NCBI RefSeq assembly: GCF_019890615.1
Contig: NZ_JAINVZ010000001.1
Location: 1 to 64,000 of the forward strand
Reading direction: 5' to 3'
DNA: 64,000 nucleotides
From: Streptantibioticus parmotrematis
GTDB taxonomy: Bacteria; Actinomycetota; Actinomycetes; Streptomycetales; Streptomycetaceae
Shown here: positions 44,055 through 52,687 of the stretch, one piece after another
Layout of the letters: every line of letters starts with the position of its first letter
Position numbering within the stretch: position 1 is the first letter of the stretch
Notes under the pieces: model-generated
The model's input: the letters and a program-made list of their open reading frames with translations, nothing else
Told to the model about the DNA's origin: nothing
Databases searched by the model: none
Position numbers and translations under genes: made by a program

Positions 44055-44170
44055 CAGCCGTCCTGTGCCCTCAGCCGCCTTGCCCCCGACCGTCTCGCCT
44101 CCTCAGCCGCCTTGCCCCCAGCCGTCCCGTCGCCAACCGTTCTGCCCCAACCCGTCCTGCCGTCAGCCGT
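44055..44170. repeat. About eight 14-17-bp tandem units spanning a stop codon
   Basis: Units of CAGCCG(T/C)C(C/T)TG-type sequence repeat from 44055 to 44170: 44055-44071, 44072-44088, 44089-44103, 44104-44119, 44120-44134, 44135-44149, 44150-44163, and a final one into the gene. The stop codon of the minus-strand gene (44163-44165) lies inside the array, so its last residues (GDG) are encoded by a repeat unit. Confidence 0.8.
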
Positions 44171-44483
44171 CCCCCTCGCGCTCCGGCTCCTTCCGGGGGA
44201 TCGCGGGCAGCGACGTCCTGCGTTCGCCGTCCAGGACGCGCAGCGCCCGCACCAGCGTGTCCCGGTGCACCTCGGCCTCGCCGCGTTCGTGCATCAGGGC
44301 CAGCGCGTCTCTGAGCGAGGCGGCCTGGCCCACCAGCGCCTGGGCGGCGCGCAGTGCGGCGTAGGTGTTCGTGGCGCGGGCCGGGTTGGCGCGGCCCAGC
44401 AGGTCGGCGATGGCCAGGTAGCTGTCGATGAACTGGCCCTCGGCGCGGGTCAGCGCGGGCATCGGCGGCAGGTCGGGGATCAC
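44163..44483 (-). CDS. Hypothetical helical protein downstream of ClpP-like gene
   Basis: A 106-residue, mostly helical protein: MIPDLPPMPALTRAEGQFID, then SYLAIADLLGRANPARATNT, YAALRAAQALVGQAASLRDA and HERGEAEVHRDTLVRALRVL. I recognise no family. GTG 44483 is 8 nt beyond the ClpP-like stop (44491), so the two form an operon. A longer frame into the ClpP gene is unlikely. Possible adaptor or partner of the ClpP-like protein, by context only. Confidence 0.6.
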   Translation of the reverse strand: MIPDLPPMPALTRAEGQFIDSYLAIADLLGRANPARATNTYAALRAAQALVGQAASLRDALALMHERGEAEVHRDTLVRALRVLDGERRTSLPAIPRKEPEREGDG

Positions 44484-44490
44484 GTTGCGA

Positions 44491-45171
44491 TCACCGGTCC
44501 TCGGATGCTGCCGGGAAGGCCTCGCCGTTCTCGGCGACCCGGTCCACCAGCCCGTAAGCAACGGCCTGTTGGGCGTCGAGTACGGTCGTGTGCTCCAGGT
44601 CGGCGTGCACGCGGGAGCGGGGGCGTCCGGTGTACCGGGCGAGCAGTTCCTCGAACCGGTCACGCCTGCGCAGCAGTTCGGCGACGTGCACCTTCAGGTC
44701 GGACGCCCGCCCGTGCAACGGCTCGTCGTTCGTGGGCTGTTGGAGGGTGATGCGGGCGCCGGGCAGGACGAGGCGCTTGCCCGGCGTCCCGGCGGCCAGG
44801 AGCACGGCCGCCGCGGGGCCCGCCTGACCCAGGCAGACCGTGCGGACGTCGCAGGACAGATGGCGCATCGTGTCGTGGAGCGCGGTCAGGGCGGTGAACG
44901 AGCCGCCCGGCGAGTTGACGCACAGCTGGATCTCGCGGTCCGGCGCGTCGCGGTCGAGCCGCAGCAGCTGCGCGATCAGGACGTTCGCCGAGGCGTCGTC
45001 GAGGGACCCGCCGAGCATGACCACCCGACGCGCGAGCAGGTGGGCGTAGAGGCCGTCGTCCTGCGGCGGCAGCAGGCCAAGTCCGCTGCGCAGTCCGGGT
45101 GGTTCAGCCTGCTCCGGGCCTGCGGGGCCTCCTTGCTCCGGCCCCGCGGGGTCTCCGGTTCGTCCTGGCAT
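44491..45171 (-). CDS. ClpP homologue lacking the catalytic triad
   Basis: A 226-residue ClpP-fold protein with a Pro/Glu-rich N-terminus. The fold is clear (RRVVMLGGSLDDASANVLIA, QLCVNSPGGSFTALTALHDT, VCLGQAGPAAAVLLAAGTPG, AVAYGLVDRVAEN). Aligned without gaps to E. coli ClpP, the Ser of GQAASM is Pro119, the His of MIHQP is Gln144, and the Asp of ERDRF is Thr195. All three catalytic residues are thus absent, so it should be a non-proteolytic ClpR-like subunit that could enter mixed rings. ATG 45171 has GGAGGTG 6 nt upstream. It is divergent from a Phd-type antitoxin gene. Confidence 0.85.
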   Translation of the reverse strand: MPGRTGDPAGPEQGGPAGPEQAEPPGLRSGLGLLPPQDDGLYAHLLARRVVMLGGSLDDASANVLIAQLLRLDRDAPDREIQLCVNSPGGSFTALTALHDTMRHLSCDVRTVCLGQAGPAAAVLLAAGTPGKRLVLPGARITLQQPTNDEPLHGRASDLKVHVAELLRRRDRFEELLARYTGRPRSRVHADLEHTTVLDAQQAVAYGLVDRVAENGEAFPAASEDR

Positions 45172-45270
45172 GGGCGACACCTCCATGGCCTCGGGCGGGA
45201 CGCGGTCTCGCACCGGCGAGCGCGCGGCCCTGCGACAGCGGCTCTGTGTAAAAGGCAGCTCTGTAAAAAA

Positions 45271-45297
45271 TGTACAGGACGTACGGTCCGTTATGAT
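45271..45297 (+). promoter_or_regulatory. Promoter and dyad before the Phd-type gene
   Basis: A perfect -10 TATGAT (45292-45297) lies 7 nt before ATG 45305, so translation is probably leaderless. Just upstream is GGAC-N5-GTCC (45277-45289) within TGTACAGGACGTACGG, a likely site for antitoxin autoregulation. The AT-rich gap also serves the divergent ClpP-like gene. Confidence 0.6.
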
Positions 45298-45304
45298 GGT
45301 GAGC

Positions 45305-45586
45305 ATGGCCCACGAAGTCCCCGTGACACAAGCCCGCGCCGAGCTGGCCGAGCTGATCAACCGCGTCGTCTACGGCGGCGAGCGGGTCGTCGTCACCCGG
45401 CACGGCAAGCCGCTCGTCGCCCTGGTCTCCGCCGCCGACCTGCGGCGACTCGAAGAGGACGAACGGGCCGAGGGCGGCCGGATGATCAGTTCCGTCTCCG
45501 CCGTGGGACTCGGAGCGTCCGCTCCCGGCGAACGCCCCCGTTTCGGCATCGCCGCCCACCACGCCCCGCACTCCCCGGAGGCCTGA
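45305..45586 (+). CDS. Phd/YefM-family antitoxin without adjacent toxin
   Basis: A 93-residue protein with the Phd/YefM domain: [20 protein letters not shown], then [20 protein letters not shown] and [20 protein letters not shown]. The C-terminal 30 residues are Gly/Pro/His-rich. Antitoxins of this family normally precede a RelE or Doc toxin, but the next gene is ureA 299 bp away on the same strand, so it stands alone. It may act as a free-standing DNA-binding regulator or buffer a toxin elsewhere. It is divergent from the ClpP-like gene. Confidence 0.82.
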   Translation: MAHEVPVTQARAELAELINRVVYGGERVVVTRHGKPLVALVSAADLRRLEEDERAEGGRMISSVSAVGLGASAPGERPRFGIAAHHAPHSPEA

Positions 45587-45639
45587 ATCCCGCGGTCCGT
45601 CACCGGGAAGAGCCTTTCGCACGCCGCGCCGACGGAGGC

Positions 45640-45677
45640 TTAACGCCCGCGAAACCGACCGGACGCGAGTGCGTAAT
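45640..45677 (+). promoter_or_regulatory. GlnR box upstream of the urease cluster
   Basis: Four 5-mers are spaced by 6 bp, as in GlnR boxes (gTnAC-N6-GaAAc repeated): TTAAC (45640-45644), GAAAC (45651-45655), GACGC (45662-45666) and GTAAT (45673-45677). The first pair is a near-consensus site; the second is weaker. GlnR activates or represses nitrogen genes including urease in streptomycetes, so the position 208 bp before ureA is meaningful. The remainder of the gap 45678-45884 holds no recognisable gene. Confidence 0.72.
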
Positions 45678-45884
45678 CACCCTGCAAAAACCTGGGAACC
45701 AGCAGGTCAAGCGGGGCTCGGCCGGGCGTACCGTGCATGGTGCAGTCATCCGGACACCCGGTGTGCGCACCCCTCACGCGCCGGCTCCCGACGCCCGACC
45801 GTGGCGGGCGGGCCGTGGCCGATGACCCATGGCCCGCGAGCGGCACCGGGCAGGACCGAGCAGGGACGACGTGAGGTGGTACGC

Positions 45885-46187
45885 GTGCGACTGACCCCGC
45901 ATGAACAGGAGCGTCTGCTGATCCACGTGGCGGCGGACGTGGCGCGCAGACGTCTCGACCGCGGTGTACGGCTCAACCACCCCGAGGCGGTCGCGCTCAT
46001 CACCACGCACGTCCTCGAAGGCGCCCGGGACGGCCGTACCGTCGCGGAGTTGATGTCCTCCGGCCGCAAGGTGCTCACCCGTGACGAGGTCATGGAGGGC
46101 ATCCCGGAGATGCTGTCCGACGTCCAGGTGGAGGCGACCTTCCCGGACGGCACCAAGCTGGTCACCGTCCACGACCCGATCGGCTGA
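45885..46187 (+). CDS. ureA: Urease gamma subunit
   Basis: A 100-residue Ure[61 protein letters not shown] and [18 protein letters not shown], full length and colinear with the family. GTG 45885 is used; GAGGTGGT sits just upstream. It starts the ureABCFGD series. Confidence 0.96.
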   Translation: MRLTPHEQERLLIHVAADVARRRLDRGVRLNHPEAVALITTHVLEGARDGRTVAELMSSGRKVLTRDEVMEGIPEMLSDVQVEATFPDGTKLVTVHDPIG

Positions 46188-46194
46188 ACCGGCG

Positions 46195-46506
46195 ATGATT
46201 CCGGGAGAGATCCTCCACGCCGACGAGCCGGTGGTCCTCAACGAAGGACGTCCCGTCGTCAGGCTCACGGTGCTCAACGCCGCGGACCGGCCGGTGCAGG
46301 TCGGCTCGCACTACCACTTCGCCGAGGCCAACCCGGGGCTGGAGTTCGACCGGGAGGCCGCCCGGGGCCTGCGGCTGTCGGTCGCCGCCGGCACCGCCGT
46401 GCGGTTCGAACCGGGGCTGCCGGTCGAGGTCGAGCTCGTGCCGATAGCGGGCGAGCGCGTGGTCGCCGGACTGCGTGGCGAGACCTGCGGGCCCCTCGAC
46501 ACCTGA
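46195..46506 (+). CDS. ureB: Urease beta subunit
   Basis: A 103-residue Ure[21 protein letters not shown], then [20 protein letters not shown] (family hallmark), [20 protein letters not shown] and [16 protein letters not shown]. It begins 7 bp after ureA. The stop lies in a perfect tandem duplication. Confidence 0.96.
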   Translation: MIPGEILHADEPVVLNEGRPVVRLTVLNAADRPVQVGSHYHFAEANPGLEFDREAARGLRLSVAAGTAVRFEPGLPVEVELVPIAGERVVAGLRGETCGPLDT

Positions 46507-46543
46507 ACCAGGCCACCGCCTCGACACCTGAACCAGGGCACCG
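46494..46543. repeat. Tandem 2 x 25 bp duplication across the ureB stop
   Basis: 46494-46518 and 46519-46543 match at 24 of 25 bases. The ureB TGA is in copy one and its copy in unit two is also TGA. Confidence 0.9.
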
Positions 46544-46601
46544 CCGCACCGCCCTCGCACCCACCATCCCCCAACACGGCCGCCGTACAAGGGAACTGAC
46601 G

Positions 46602-48323
46602 ATGGCTCAACTCACCCGTGCCGCCTACGCGGACCTCTACGGGCCGACCACCGGCGACCGCGTCCGGCTGGCCGACACCGACCTGCTGATCGAGATCGAA
46701 CGCGACCTGTCCGGCGGTCCCGGACGGGCGGGCGACGAGGCGGTGTTCGGCGGCGGCAAGGTGATCCGCGAGTCGATGGGCCAGTCCCGGGTGACCCGGG
46801 CCCAGGGCGCCCCGGACACCGTGATCACCGGCGCGGTCGTCCTGGACCACTGGGGTGTGGTCAAGGCGGACGTCGGCATCAGGGACGGACGGATCGCCGC
46901 CATCGGCAAGGCGGGCAACCCCGAGACGATGGACGGCGTGCACCCCTGGCTGGTGATCGGCCCGGAGACCGAGATCATCGCGGGAGGCGGCCTCATCCTC
47001 ACCGCGGGCGCGGTCGACGCCCATGTCCACTTCATCTGCCCGCAGTTGGTGGACGAGGCACTGGCGTCCGGGGTCACCACACTCGTCGGCGGCGGCACCG
47101 GACCGGCCGAGGGAAGCAAGGCGACCACCGTCACCCCGGGCGCATGGCACCTCGCCCGCACCTTCGAGGCGCTGGAGTCCTCACCGGTCAACGTCGGGCT
47201 GCTCGGCAAGGGCAACACCGTCAGCGTCGACTCGATGTACGACCAACTCCTCGCCGGAGTCGTGGGGTTCAAGATCCACGAGGACTGGGGAGCCACCCCT
47301 GCGGCCATCGACGCCTGCCTCACGGTGTGCGCCGCGACCGGCGCGCAGGTGGCGATCCACACCGACACGCTCAACGAGGCGGGCTTCGTCGAGGACACCC
47401 TCGCGGCCATCGCCGGACGCGGCATCCACGCGTACCACACCGAGGGCGCCGGCGGCGGGCACGCGCCCGACATCATCACCGTGGTGTCCGAGCCCAACGT
47501 GCTGCCCTCGTCGACCAATCCCACCCGCCCGCACACCGCCAACACCATCGACGAACACCTCGACATGCTGATGGTCTGCCACCACCTCAACCCCGCCGTG
47601 CCGGAGGACCTCGCGTTCGCCGAGTCCAGGATCCGCCCCTCGACCATCGCGGCCGAGGACGTGCTGCACGACCTCGGCGCCATCTCGATCATCTCCTCCG
47701 ACTCCCAGGCCATGGGCCGGATCGGAGAGGTGGTGCTGCGCACCTGGCAGACCGCGCATGTGATGAAGCGACGCCGCGGCGCGCTGCCGGGCGACGGCCG
47801 CGCCGACAACCACCGGGCCCGGCGCTACGTCGCCAAGTACACCATCAACCCCGCGATCGCCCAGGGCATGGACGCGGAGGTGGGATCGGTGGAGGACGGC
47901 AAGCTCGCCGACCTCGTGCTGTGGGAACCGGCGTTCTTCGGCGTCAAACCCCACCTCGTCATCAAGGGTGGACAGGTGGCGTACGCGCAGGTCGGCGACG
48001 CCAACGCCTCCATCCCGACGCCCCAACCCGTCCTTCCCCGGCCGATGTTCGGCGCCACGGGACGCGCGCCCGCCGCCAACTCGCTCAACTTCGTCACCCC
48101 GACCGCGCTGGACGACGGGCTCGCCGAACGGCTGGGCCTGGGAAAGCGGTTCGCGGCCATCCGCGACACCCGACCGGTCACCAAGGCCGACCTGCGGGAG
48201 AACGACGCCATGCCCAGGGTGGAGGTCGACCCCGACACCTTCACGGTACGGATCGACGGCGAGGCGGTGGAACCCGATCCCGCCACCGAACTGCCCATGG
48301 CACAGCGCTACTTCCTCTTCTGA
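46602..48323 (+). CDS. ureC: Urease alpha subunit
   Basis: A 573-residue catalytic subunit. Nickel ligands and active-site residues are in place: [10 protein letters not shown] (two His), the carbamylated Lys in [32 protein letters not shown], the active His in [11 protein letters not shown], and the Asp in [11 protein letters not shown]. It ends [14 protein letters not shown] is upstream of ATG 46602. Confidence 0.98.
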   Translation: MAQLTRAAYADLYGPTTGDRVRLADTDLLIEIERDLSGGPGRAGDEAVFGGGKVIRESMGQSRVTRAQGAPDTVITGAVVLDHWGVVKADVGIRDGRIAAIGKAGNPETMDGVHPWLVIGPETEIIAGGGLILTAGAVDAHVHFICPQLVDEALASGVTTLVGGGTGPAEGSKATTVTPGAWHLARTFEALESSPVNVGLLGKGNTVSVDSMYDQLLAGVVGFKIHEDWGATPAAIDACLTVCAATGAQVAIHTDTLNEAGFVEDTLAAIAGRGIHAYHTEGAGGGHAPDIITVVSEPNVLPSSTNPTRPHTANTIDEHLDMLMVCHHLNPAVPEDLAFAESRIRPSTIAAEDVLHDLGAISIISSDSQAMGRIGEVVLRTWQTAHVMKRRRGALPGDGRADNHRARRYVAKYTINPAIAQGMDAEVGSVEDGKLADLVLWEPAFFGVKPHLVIKGGQVAYAQVGDANASIPTPQPVLPRPMFGATGRAPAANSLNFVTPTALDDGLAERLGLGKRFAAIRDTRPVTKADLRENDAMPRVEVDPDTFTVRIDGEAVEPDPATELPMAQRYFLF

Positions 48324-48333
48324 CGGCGCTCTC

Positions 48334-48379
48334 GTGATGACGACCACAGTGAGCTGGTGATGACGACCACAGCGGGCGC
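48334..48379 (+). repeat. Tandem duplication of the ureF start region
   Basis: GTGATGACGACCACAG occurs at 48334-48349 and again at 48357-48372, 23 bp apart. The first copy makes a 7-codon frame MTTTVSW whose TGA overlaps the ureF ATG as TGATG; the second copy is the real start. Confidence 0.8.
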
Positions 48380-49049
48380 TTCCGCCGCACTCCTGGTCCT
48401 CGCCGACGGCCGTTTCCCGGCCGGGGGCCACGCCCACTCCGGCGGCGTGGAGGCCGCGGTGCGCGCCGGACGGCTCGACGACGCCGCCGCCCTGGAGCGG
48501 TTCTGCCGGGGCCGCCTGCACACCTGCGGGCTGGTCGCCGCCGGACTGGCCGCCGCCGCTGCCACCGGTCACGACCCGCTGGCGCTCGACGAGGCGGCCG
48601 ACGCCCGTACGCCGTCACCGGCCCTGCGCGCCACCGCCCGGAAGCTGGGGCGGCAGATGATGCGCGCGGCCCGGGCCGCCTGGCCCTCGGCGGCCCTGGA
48701 CGACCTGGCCGCCGCCCGGCCGCGCGGCGCCCACCAGCCCGTCGTGCTCGGCGTGGCAGCCGCCTCTGCGGGGCTCGGCCCACCGGACGCCGCACGGGCC
48801 GCCGCCCACGAGTCGGTGAGCGGACCCGCGACGGCGGCGGTGCGGCTGCTCGGCCTGGACCCGTTCGAGGCGACGGCGGTGCTGGCGCGGCTGGCCCCCG
48901 AGGTCGACGCGGTGACCGCGCACGCCCTCCGTCGCGCCGAACGGGTCGCGGCGGAGGGGACCGACGCGCTCCCGGCGGCCTCGGCACCGTTGCTCGACAT
49001 CCTCGCCGAACACCACGCCGCCTGGCCCGTACGGCTCTTCGCGTCGTGA
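48360..49049 (+). CDS. ureF: Urease accessory protein UreF
   Basis: A 229-residue UreF that joins UreG and UreD in delivering nickel: LLVLADGRFPAGGHAHSGGV at the N-terminus is the hallmark, followed by an Ala-rich helical body with HQPVVLGVAAA and RLLGLDPFEATAVLARLAPE. ATG 48360 is the copy supported by homology. It lies 36 bp from ureC. Confidence 0.93.
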   Translation: MTTTAGASAALLVLADGRFPAGGHAHSGGVEAAVRAGRLDDAAALERFCRGRLHTCGLVAAGLAAAAATGHDPLALDEAADARTPSPALRATARKLGRQMMRAARAAWPSAALDDLAAARPRGAHQPVVLGVAAASAGLGPPDAARAAAHESVSGPATAAVRLLGLDPFEATAVLARLAPEVDAVTAHALRRAERVAAEGTDALPAASAPLLDILAEHHAAWPVRLFAS

Positions 49050-49148
49050 TCCCGGGACGGCCGCACCGTCGCGACCGTCCCGCCAGGGGCCGCACCGTGC
49101 CGGATGCCCCCCCGAGCCCCCATCCGCAAGCCACCGATCGGAGTCACC

Positions 49149-49844
49149 GTGCACCTCGACCACCCCGAGACCTACCCCCAGCGCCACGCCCCCGCCCTGA
49201 GTGCGCCGGACCCGCGCCCCGACGGGCGCCGCCGCGCCCTGCGCGTCGGGTTCGGCGGGCCGGTCGGATCGGGCAAGACGGCGACCGTCGCCGCGCTGTG
49301 CAGGCTGCTGCGCGACGAGTTGTCCATCGGCGTCGTCACCAACGACATCTACACCCGTGAGGACGCCGAGTTCCTGCTGCGTCACGCCGTCCTGCCGCCC
49401 GAGCGGATCAGTGCCGTGGAGACCGGAGCCTGCCCGCACACCGCCATCCGCGACGACATCTCCGCCAACCTGGAGGCGATCGAGGACCTGGAGGAGGCGG
49501 TCGGGCCGCTCGACCTGGTGCTCGTGGAGTCCGGCGGCGACAACCTCACCGCGACCTTCTCCAGGGGGCTGGTGGACGCGCAGGCGTTCGTGATCGACGT
49601 GGCGGGCGGCGACAAGATCCCGCGCAAGGGCGGTCCCGGCGTCTCCACCGCCGACCTGCTGGTGGTCAACAAGACCGACCTCGCGCCGCTGGTCGGCGCC
49701 GACCTGGAGGTGATGGCCCGCGACGCCAAGGCGCAACGCGGCGACCTCCCGGTCGTCTTCACCTCGCTGGCCCAGGCCGACGGGATCGCGCCGGTGGCCA
49801 CCTGGGTCAGGACCCGGCTCGCCGCCTGGACCGCGGCGGCGTGA
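49149..49844 (+). CDS. ureG: Urease accessory GTPase UreG
   Basis: A 231-residue GTPase. Walker [18 protein letters not shown], the metal-binding [20 protein letters not shown] (CPH), [20 protein letters not shown] and [10 protein letters not shown] (G4) are present. GTG 49149 begins [15 protein letters not shown]; the longer frame from 49104 lacks the family start. It couples GTP hydrolysis to nickel insertion. It overlaps ureD by 4 bp. Confidence 0.95.
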   Translation: MHLDHPETYPQRHAPALSAPDPRPDGRRRALRVGFGGPVGSGKTATVAALCRLLRDELSIGVVTNDIYTREDAEFLLRHAVLPPERISAVETGACPHTAIRDDISANLEAIEDLEEAVGPLDLVLVESGGDNLTATFSRGLVDAQAFVIDVAGGDKIPRKGGPGVSTADLLVVNKTDLAPLVGADLEVMARDAKAQRGDLPVVFTSLAQADGIAPVATWVRTRLAAWTAAA

Positions 49845-50776
49845 CGCCTCCCGTGCCCACGACCACCCCGGAGGCCGCCTCCGCCCCGGACGCCGCACGC
49901 ACCGCGCTCGGCGCCTGCGCCCCGGACGCCTCCCCGGCCGTGCGCCGCGCCGCCGTCCCGTCCAGCGGCGTCCACGCCGGTGCCCGCGTCGTCGCCGCCC
50001 CCGACGGCCGGGGCGGCACCGCGCTGCCCGTGCTGGACGGAGCCGGCCCCTTCGCCCTGCGCCGCACGCGATCGCATGGGCCCTGGGCGCACGTCACCGT
50101 GGTCGGGGCGATGGCCGCGCCCCTCGGCGGGGACCGGCTGACGCTGTCCGCCGAGGTCCTCGCGGGCGCGAGGCTCCGCGTCGGAGCGGCCGCCGCCACC
50201 GTCTCGCTGCCCGGCCGCGACGGTGCCCCCGCGACGTACGACATCGACCTGAGCTTGGGCGAGGGCGCCGAACTGCACTGGCTGCCCGAGCCGTTGATCG
50301 TCGTGGCCGGAAGCGATCTGACCGTGACCACGCGCGTCACCCTCGCCGCCGGGGCACGGCTGGTGTTCCGGGAGGAACAGGTGCTCGGCCGGGCGGGGGA
50401 GCGGACCGGGCGGCTGGTGAACAGGCTGACGGTACGGCGGGCCGGACGACCGCTGCTCGACCAGGAACTCGCGTTCGGCCCGGGGGAACCGGGATGGTCG
50501 GGCCCCGCGGTCCTCGGCGGGTACCGCGCGACCGGCCAACTACTCACGGTGAGCCCCGAGTTCGGTGAACAGGCGCCCGACGTACGCCTCCTGACGGAGG
50601 ATCCGGCGCGGGGCGAGGCGGTGCTGACCCCGCTCGCGGGCCCCGCCACGCTGGTGACGGCCCTGGCGCACGACGGCCTGACGGTACGTCGGCTGCTGGA
50701 CCGGGGCGGCGCGGCGGCCGCCGTGACCGGCCCGGCGCAACCGGTCAGCCGATCGGACGCTGCCGGATCGTCGTAG
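49841..50776 (+). CDS. ureD: Urease accessory protein UreD (UreH)
   Basis: A 311-residue UreD, the scaffold that binds apo-urease. The N-terminal 50 residues are Pro/Ala-rich and poorly conserved; the body has [40 protein letters not shown], and [19 protein letters not shown]. The start overlaps ureG by GTGA. There is no ureE in the cluster, which is normal for actinobacteria. Confidence 0.9.
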   Translation: MTPPVPTTTPEAASAPDAARTALGACAPDASPAVRRAAVPSSGVHAGARVVAAPDGRGGTALPVLDGAGPFALRRTRSHGPWAHVTVVGAMAAPLGGDRLTLSAEVLAGARLRVGAAAATVSLPGRDGAPATYDIDLSLGEGAELHWLPEPLIVVAGSDLTVTTRVTLAAGARLVFREEQVLGRAGERTGRLVNRLTVRRAGRPLLDQELAFGPGEPGWSGPAVLGGYRATGQLLTVSPEFGEQAPDVRLLTEDPARGEAVLTPLAGPATLVTALAHDGLTVRRLLDRGGAAAAVTGPAQPVSRSDAAGSS

Positions 50777-50919
50777 GGCGAACGCCTGGCCAAGCTTACG
50801 AAATGATGAAGAAACCTCTGTACGGGCTGTGCGAATCCTGTGCGATGGAGAAAGGATCGCCCCGACACCGCGTGACCGCCCACGACCACGGCGGCACGCC
50901 GGCAAGGAGGGGAAAGTCC

Positions 50920-52539
50920 TTGAAACGCATCACCGTGCTGGGCGCCGTCGCCGCCCTGCTCGCGGGAGCCGTCGCCACCGCCCCGGCCGGGTACGCGGCC
51001 GACCGCGACGCGCCGGGCACCACCGAGGCACGCGGGGCGGCCGTCGCCGCGGCCCGCGCCGCCGAAGCCGGAATCCACTGGACCGCCTGCCCGTCGGACT
51101 GGCAGCTCGCCGCGCCCATCCAGTGCGGATGGGTGACCGTGCCGATCGACTACGCGAGGCCGAACGGGCCCACCATCAAGCTCGCCGTCGACCGTGCGCG
51201 CAGCACCGGCACCAAGGCGCAGCGCCAGGGCTCGCTGATCTACAACCCGGGCGGTCCCGGCGGCTCCGGCCTGTCCTTCCCCCGCCGGACCACGACGAAG
51301 AACGCGATCTGGGCCGCCACCGCCAAGGCCTACGACTTCGTGGGATTCGACCCCCGCGGCGTCGGGCACTCCGCGCCGGTCTCCTGCGAGGACCCCGGCG
51401 CCTTCGCCAAGGCGCCCAAGCCCGACCCGGTCCCGCGCGACGCCGCCGACAAGCTGGCGCTGCGCAAGACCGCCGCGCGGTACGCCGACGGCTGCCACGA
51501 GCGCGGCGGCAGGCTGCTGCCGTACCTGACCACGCCCAACACCGCCCGCGACATGGACGTCATCCGTGCCGCGCTCGGAGACAAGAAGATCAACTACCTG
51601 GGTGTCTCCTACGGGACCTATCTCGGCGCGGTCTACGCCACGCTCTTCCCGACCCACGTACGGCGCCTGCTGGTGGACAGCGTGGTGGACCCCAGCCCCG
51701 ACCACATCTGGTACCGGAACAACCTCGACCAGGACGTGGCGTTCCAGGGCCGGTGGAACGACTGGGAGGACTGGGTCGCCCGGCACGACGCGAACTACCA
51801 CCTCGGCACGACGCGTGCCGCCGTCGAGCGGCAGTGGCTGAGGCTGCGCGCCACCGCCGCGGCGCACCCGCTGGGCGGTGTCGTCGGCCCGGCCGAGCTG
51901 ATCGCGTTCTTCCAGAACGCGCCCTACTACGACCAGTACTGGACGATCGTGGCCGGCGCGTGGAGCCAGTACGTCGCGGGCGACACCAAGCCGCTGATCT
52001 CCGCCGCCACCCCCGCCGCGGCCGGATCCGCCGACGCGGTCGCCGCGGAGAACGAGAACGCCGTCTACACCGCGGTGGAGTGCAACGACGCCGCGTGGCC
52101 GAGGAGTTGGGCCACCTGGGACCGCGACAACACCCGGCTGAACGCCACGTACCCGCTCATGACCTGGCCCAACGCGGCGATGAACCTGCCGTGCGCCACC
52201 TGGCACGAGCCGCAGCTCACGCCGCTCGACGTCCGCTCGCACGCGGGTCTGCCCGCTGTGCTGATCGTGCAGAGCACTCGTGACGCGGCGACCCCGTACC
52301 CCGGCGCGGTCGAACTGCACCGCAGGCTCAAAGGCTCGGAGATGATCACCGAACGCGGTGCCGGTTCGCACGGCGTCACCGGCCTGGTCAACCCCTGCAT
52401 CAACGACCGGGTCACCGCCTACTTCGTCAACGGCAGGCTGGACGCCCACGACGTGACCTGCGCCCCGCACGCCACCCCGCAGCCCCCCGCCCGCACCACG
52501 GTGAAGGCCAAGGCCGCCGACCTTCCGACCACCGGCTGA
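50920..52539 (+). CDS. Secreted tripeptidyl aminopeptidase-type hydrolase
   Basis: A 539-residue secreted alpha/beta hydrolase. Signal peptide MKRITVLGAVAALLAGAVAT with cut after GYA; then HWTACPSDWQLAAPIQCGWV, VPIDYARPNGPTIKLAV, the oxyanion NPGGPGGSGL, nucleophile GVSYGTYLGAV (Ser), acid STRDAATPY and His GAGSHGVTG. Such enzymes (SlpD/SlpE, Tap) cut tripeptides from protein N-termini outside the cell. TTG 50920 is chosen because AAGGAGGGG precedes it at good spacing; the upstream frame has no other signal. Confidence 0.9.
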   Translation: MKRITVLGAVAALLAGAVATAPAGYAADRDAPGTTEARGAAVAAARAAEAGIHWTACPSDWQLAAPIQCGWVTVPIDYARPNGPTIKLAVDRARSTGTKAQRQGSLIYNPGGPGGSGLSFPRRTTTKNAIWAATAKAYDFVGFDPRGVGHSAPVSCEDPGAFAKAPKPDPVPRDAADKLALRKTAARYADGCHERGGRLLPYLTTPNTARDMDVIRAALGDKKINYLGVSYGTYLGAVYATLFPTHVRRLLVDSVVDPSPDHIWYRNNLDQDVAFQGRWNDWEDWVARHDANYHLGTTRAAVERQWLRLRATAAAHPLGGVVGPAELIAFFQNAPYYDQYWTIVAGAWSQYVAGDTKPLISAATPAAAGSADAVAAENENAVYTAVECNDAAWPRSWATWDRDNTRLNATYPLMTWPNAAMNLPCATWHEPQLTPLDVRSHAGLPAVLIVQSTRDAATPYPGAVELHRRLKGSEMITERGAGSHGVTGLVNPCINDRVTAYFVNGRLDAHDVTCAPHATPQPPARTTVKAKAADLPTTG

Positions 52540-52554
52540 ACCCCCACACCACCG

Positions 52555-52589
52555 CCCCGGCGCGCGCCCTTCGAGGGAGCGCGCCGGGG
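52555..52589 (+). terminator. Hairpin terminator after the aminopeptidase gene
   Basis: A perfect 11-bp stem (52555-52565 with 52579-52589, arm CCCCGGCGCGC) with an inner CCCTT/GAGGG region sits 16 bp after the stop. No T run. Confidence 0.75.
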
Positions 52590-52611
52590 CGGGCTTGTTG
52601 CGGGGGAGGGG

Positions 52612-52621
52612 TATCGCGATA
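52612..52621. promoter_or_regulatory. TATCGCGATA palindrome before the DUF1707 gene
   Basis: A perfect 10-bp palindrome in an AT-rich patch (52612-52630) 67 bp before the DUF1707 gene, overlapping its likely promoter. Palindromes of this kind are common operator cores in actinobacteria; the binding factor is not evident. Confidence 0.45.
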
Positions 52622-52687
52622 TAGCTTAATCGCGCCGACTCGGACGGGTCGGCGTGCATCGCTCAGCCCTCGACGAGGAGGCGCCGT

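Noticed and set aside
45587-45884. Toxin gene after the Phd-type antitoxin
   Set aside because: No RelE- or Doc-like frame is present before ureA on either strand.
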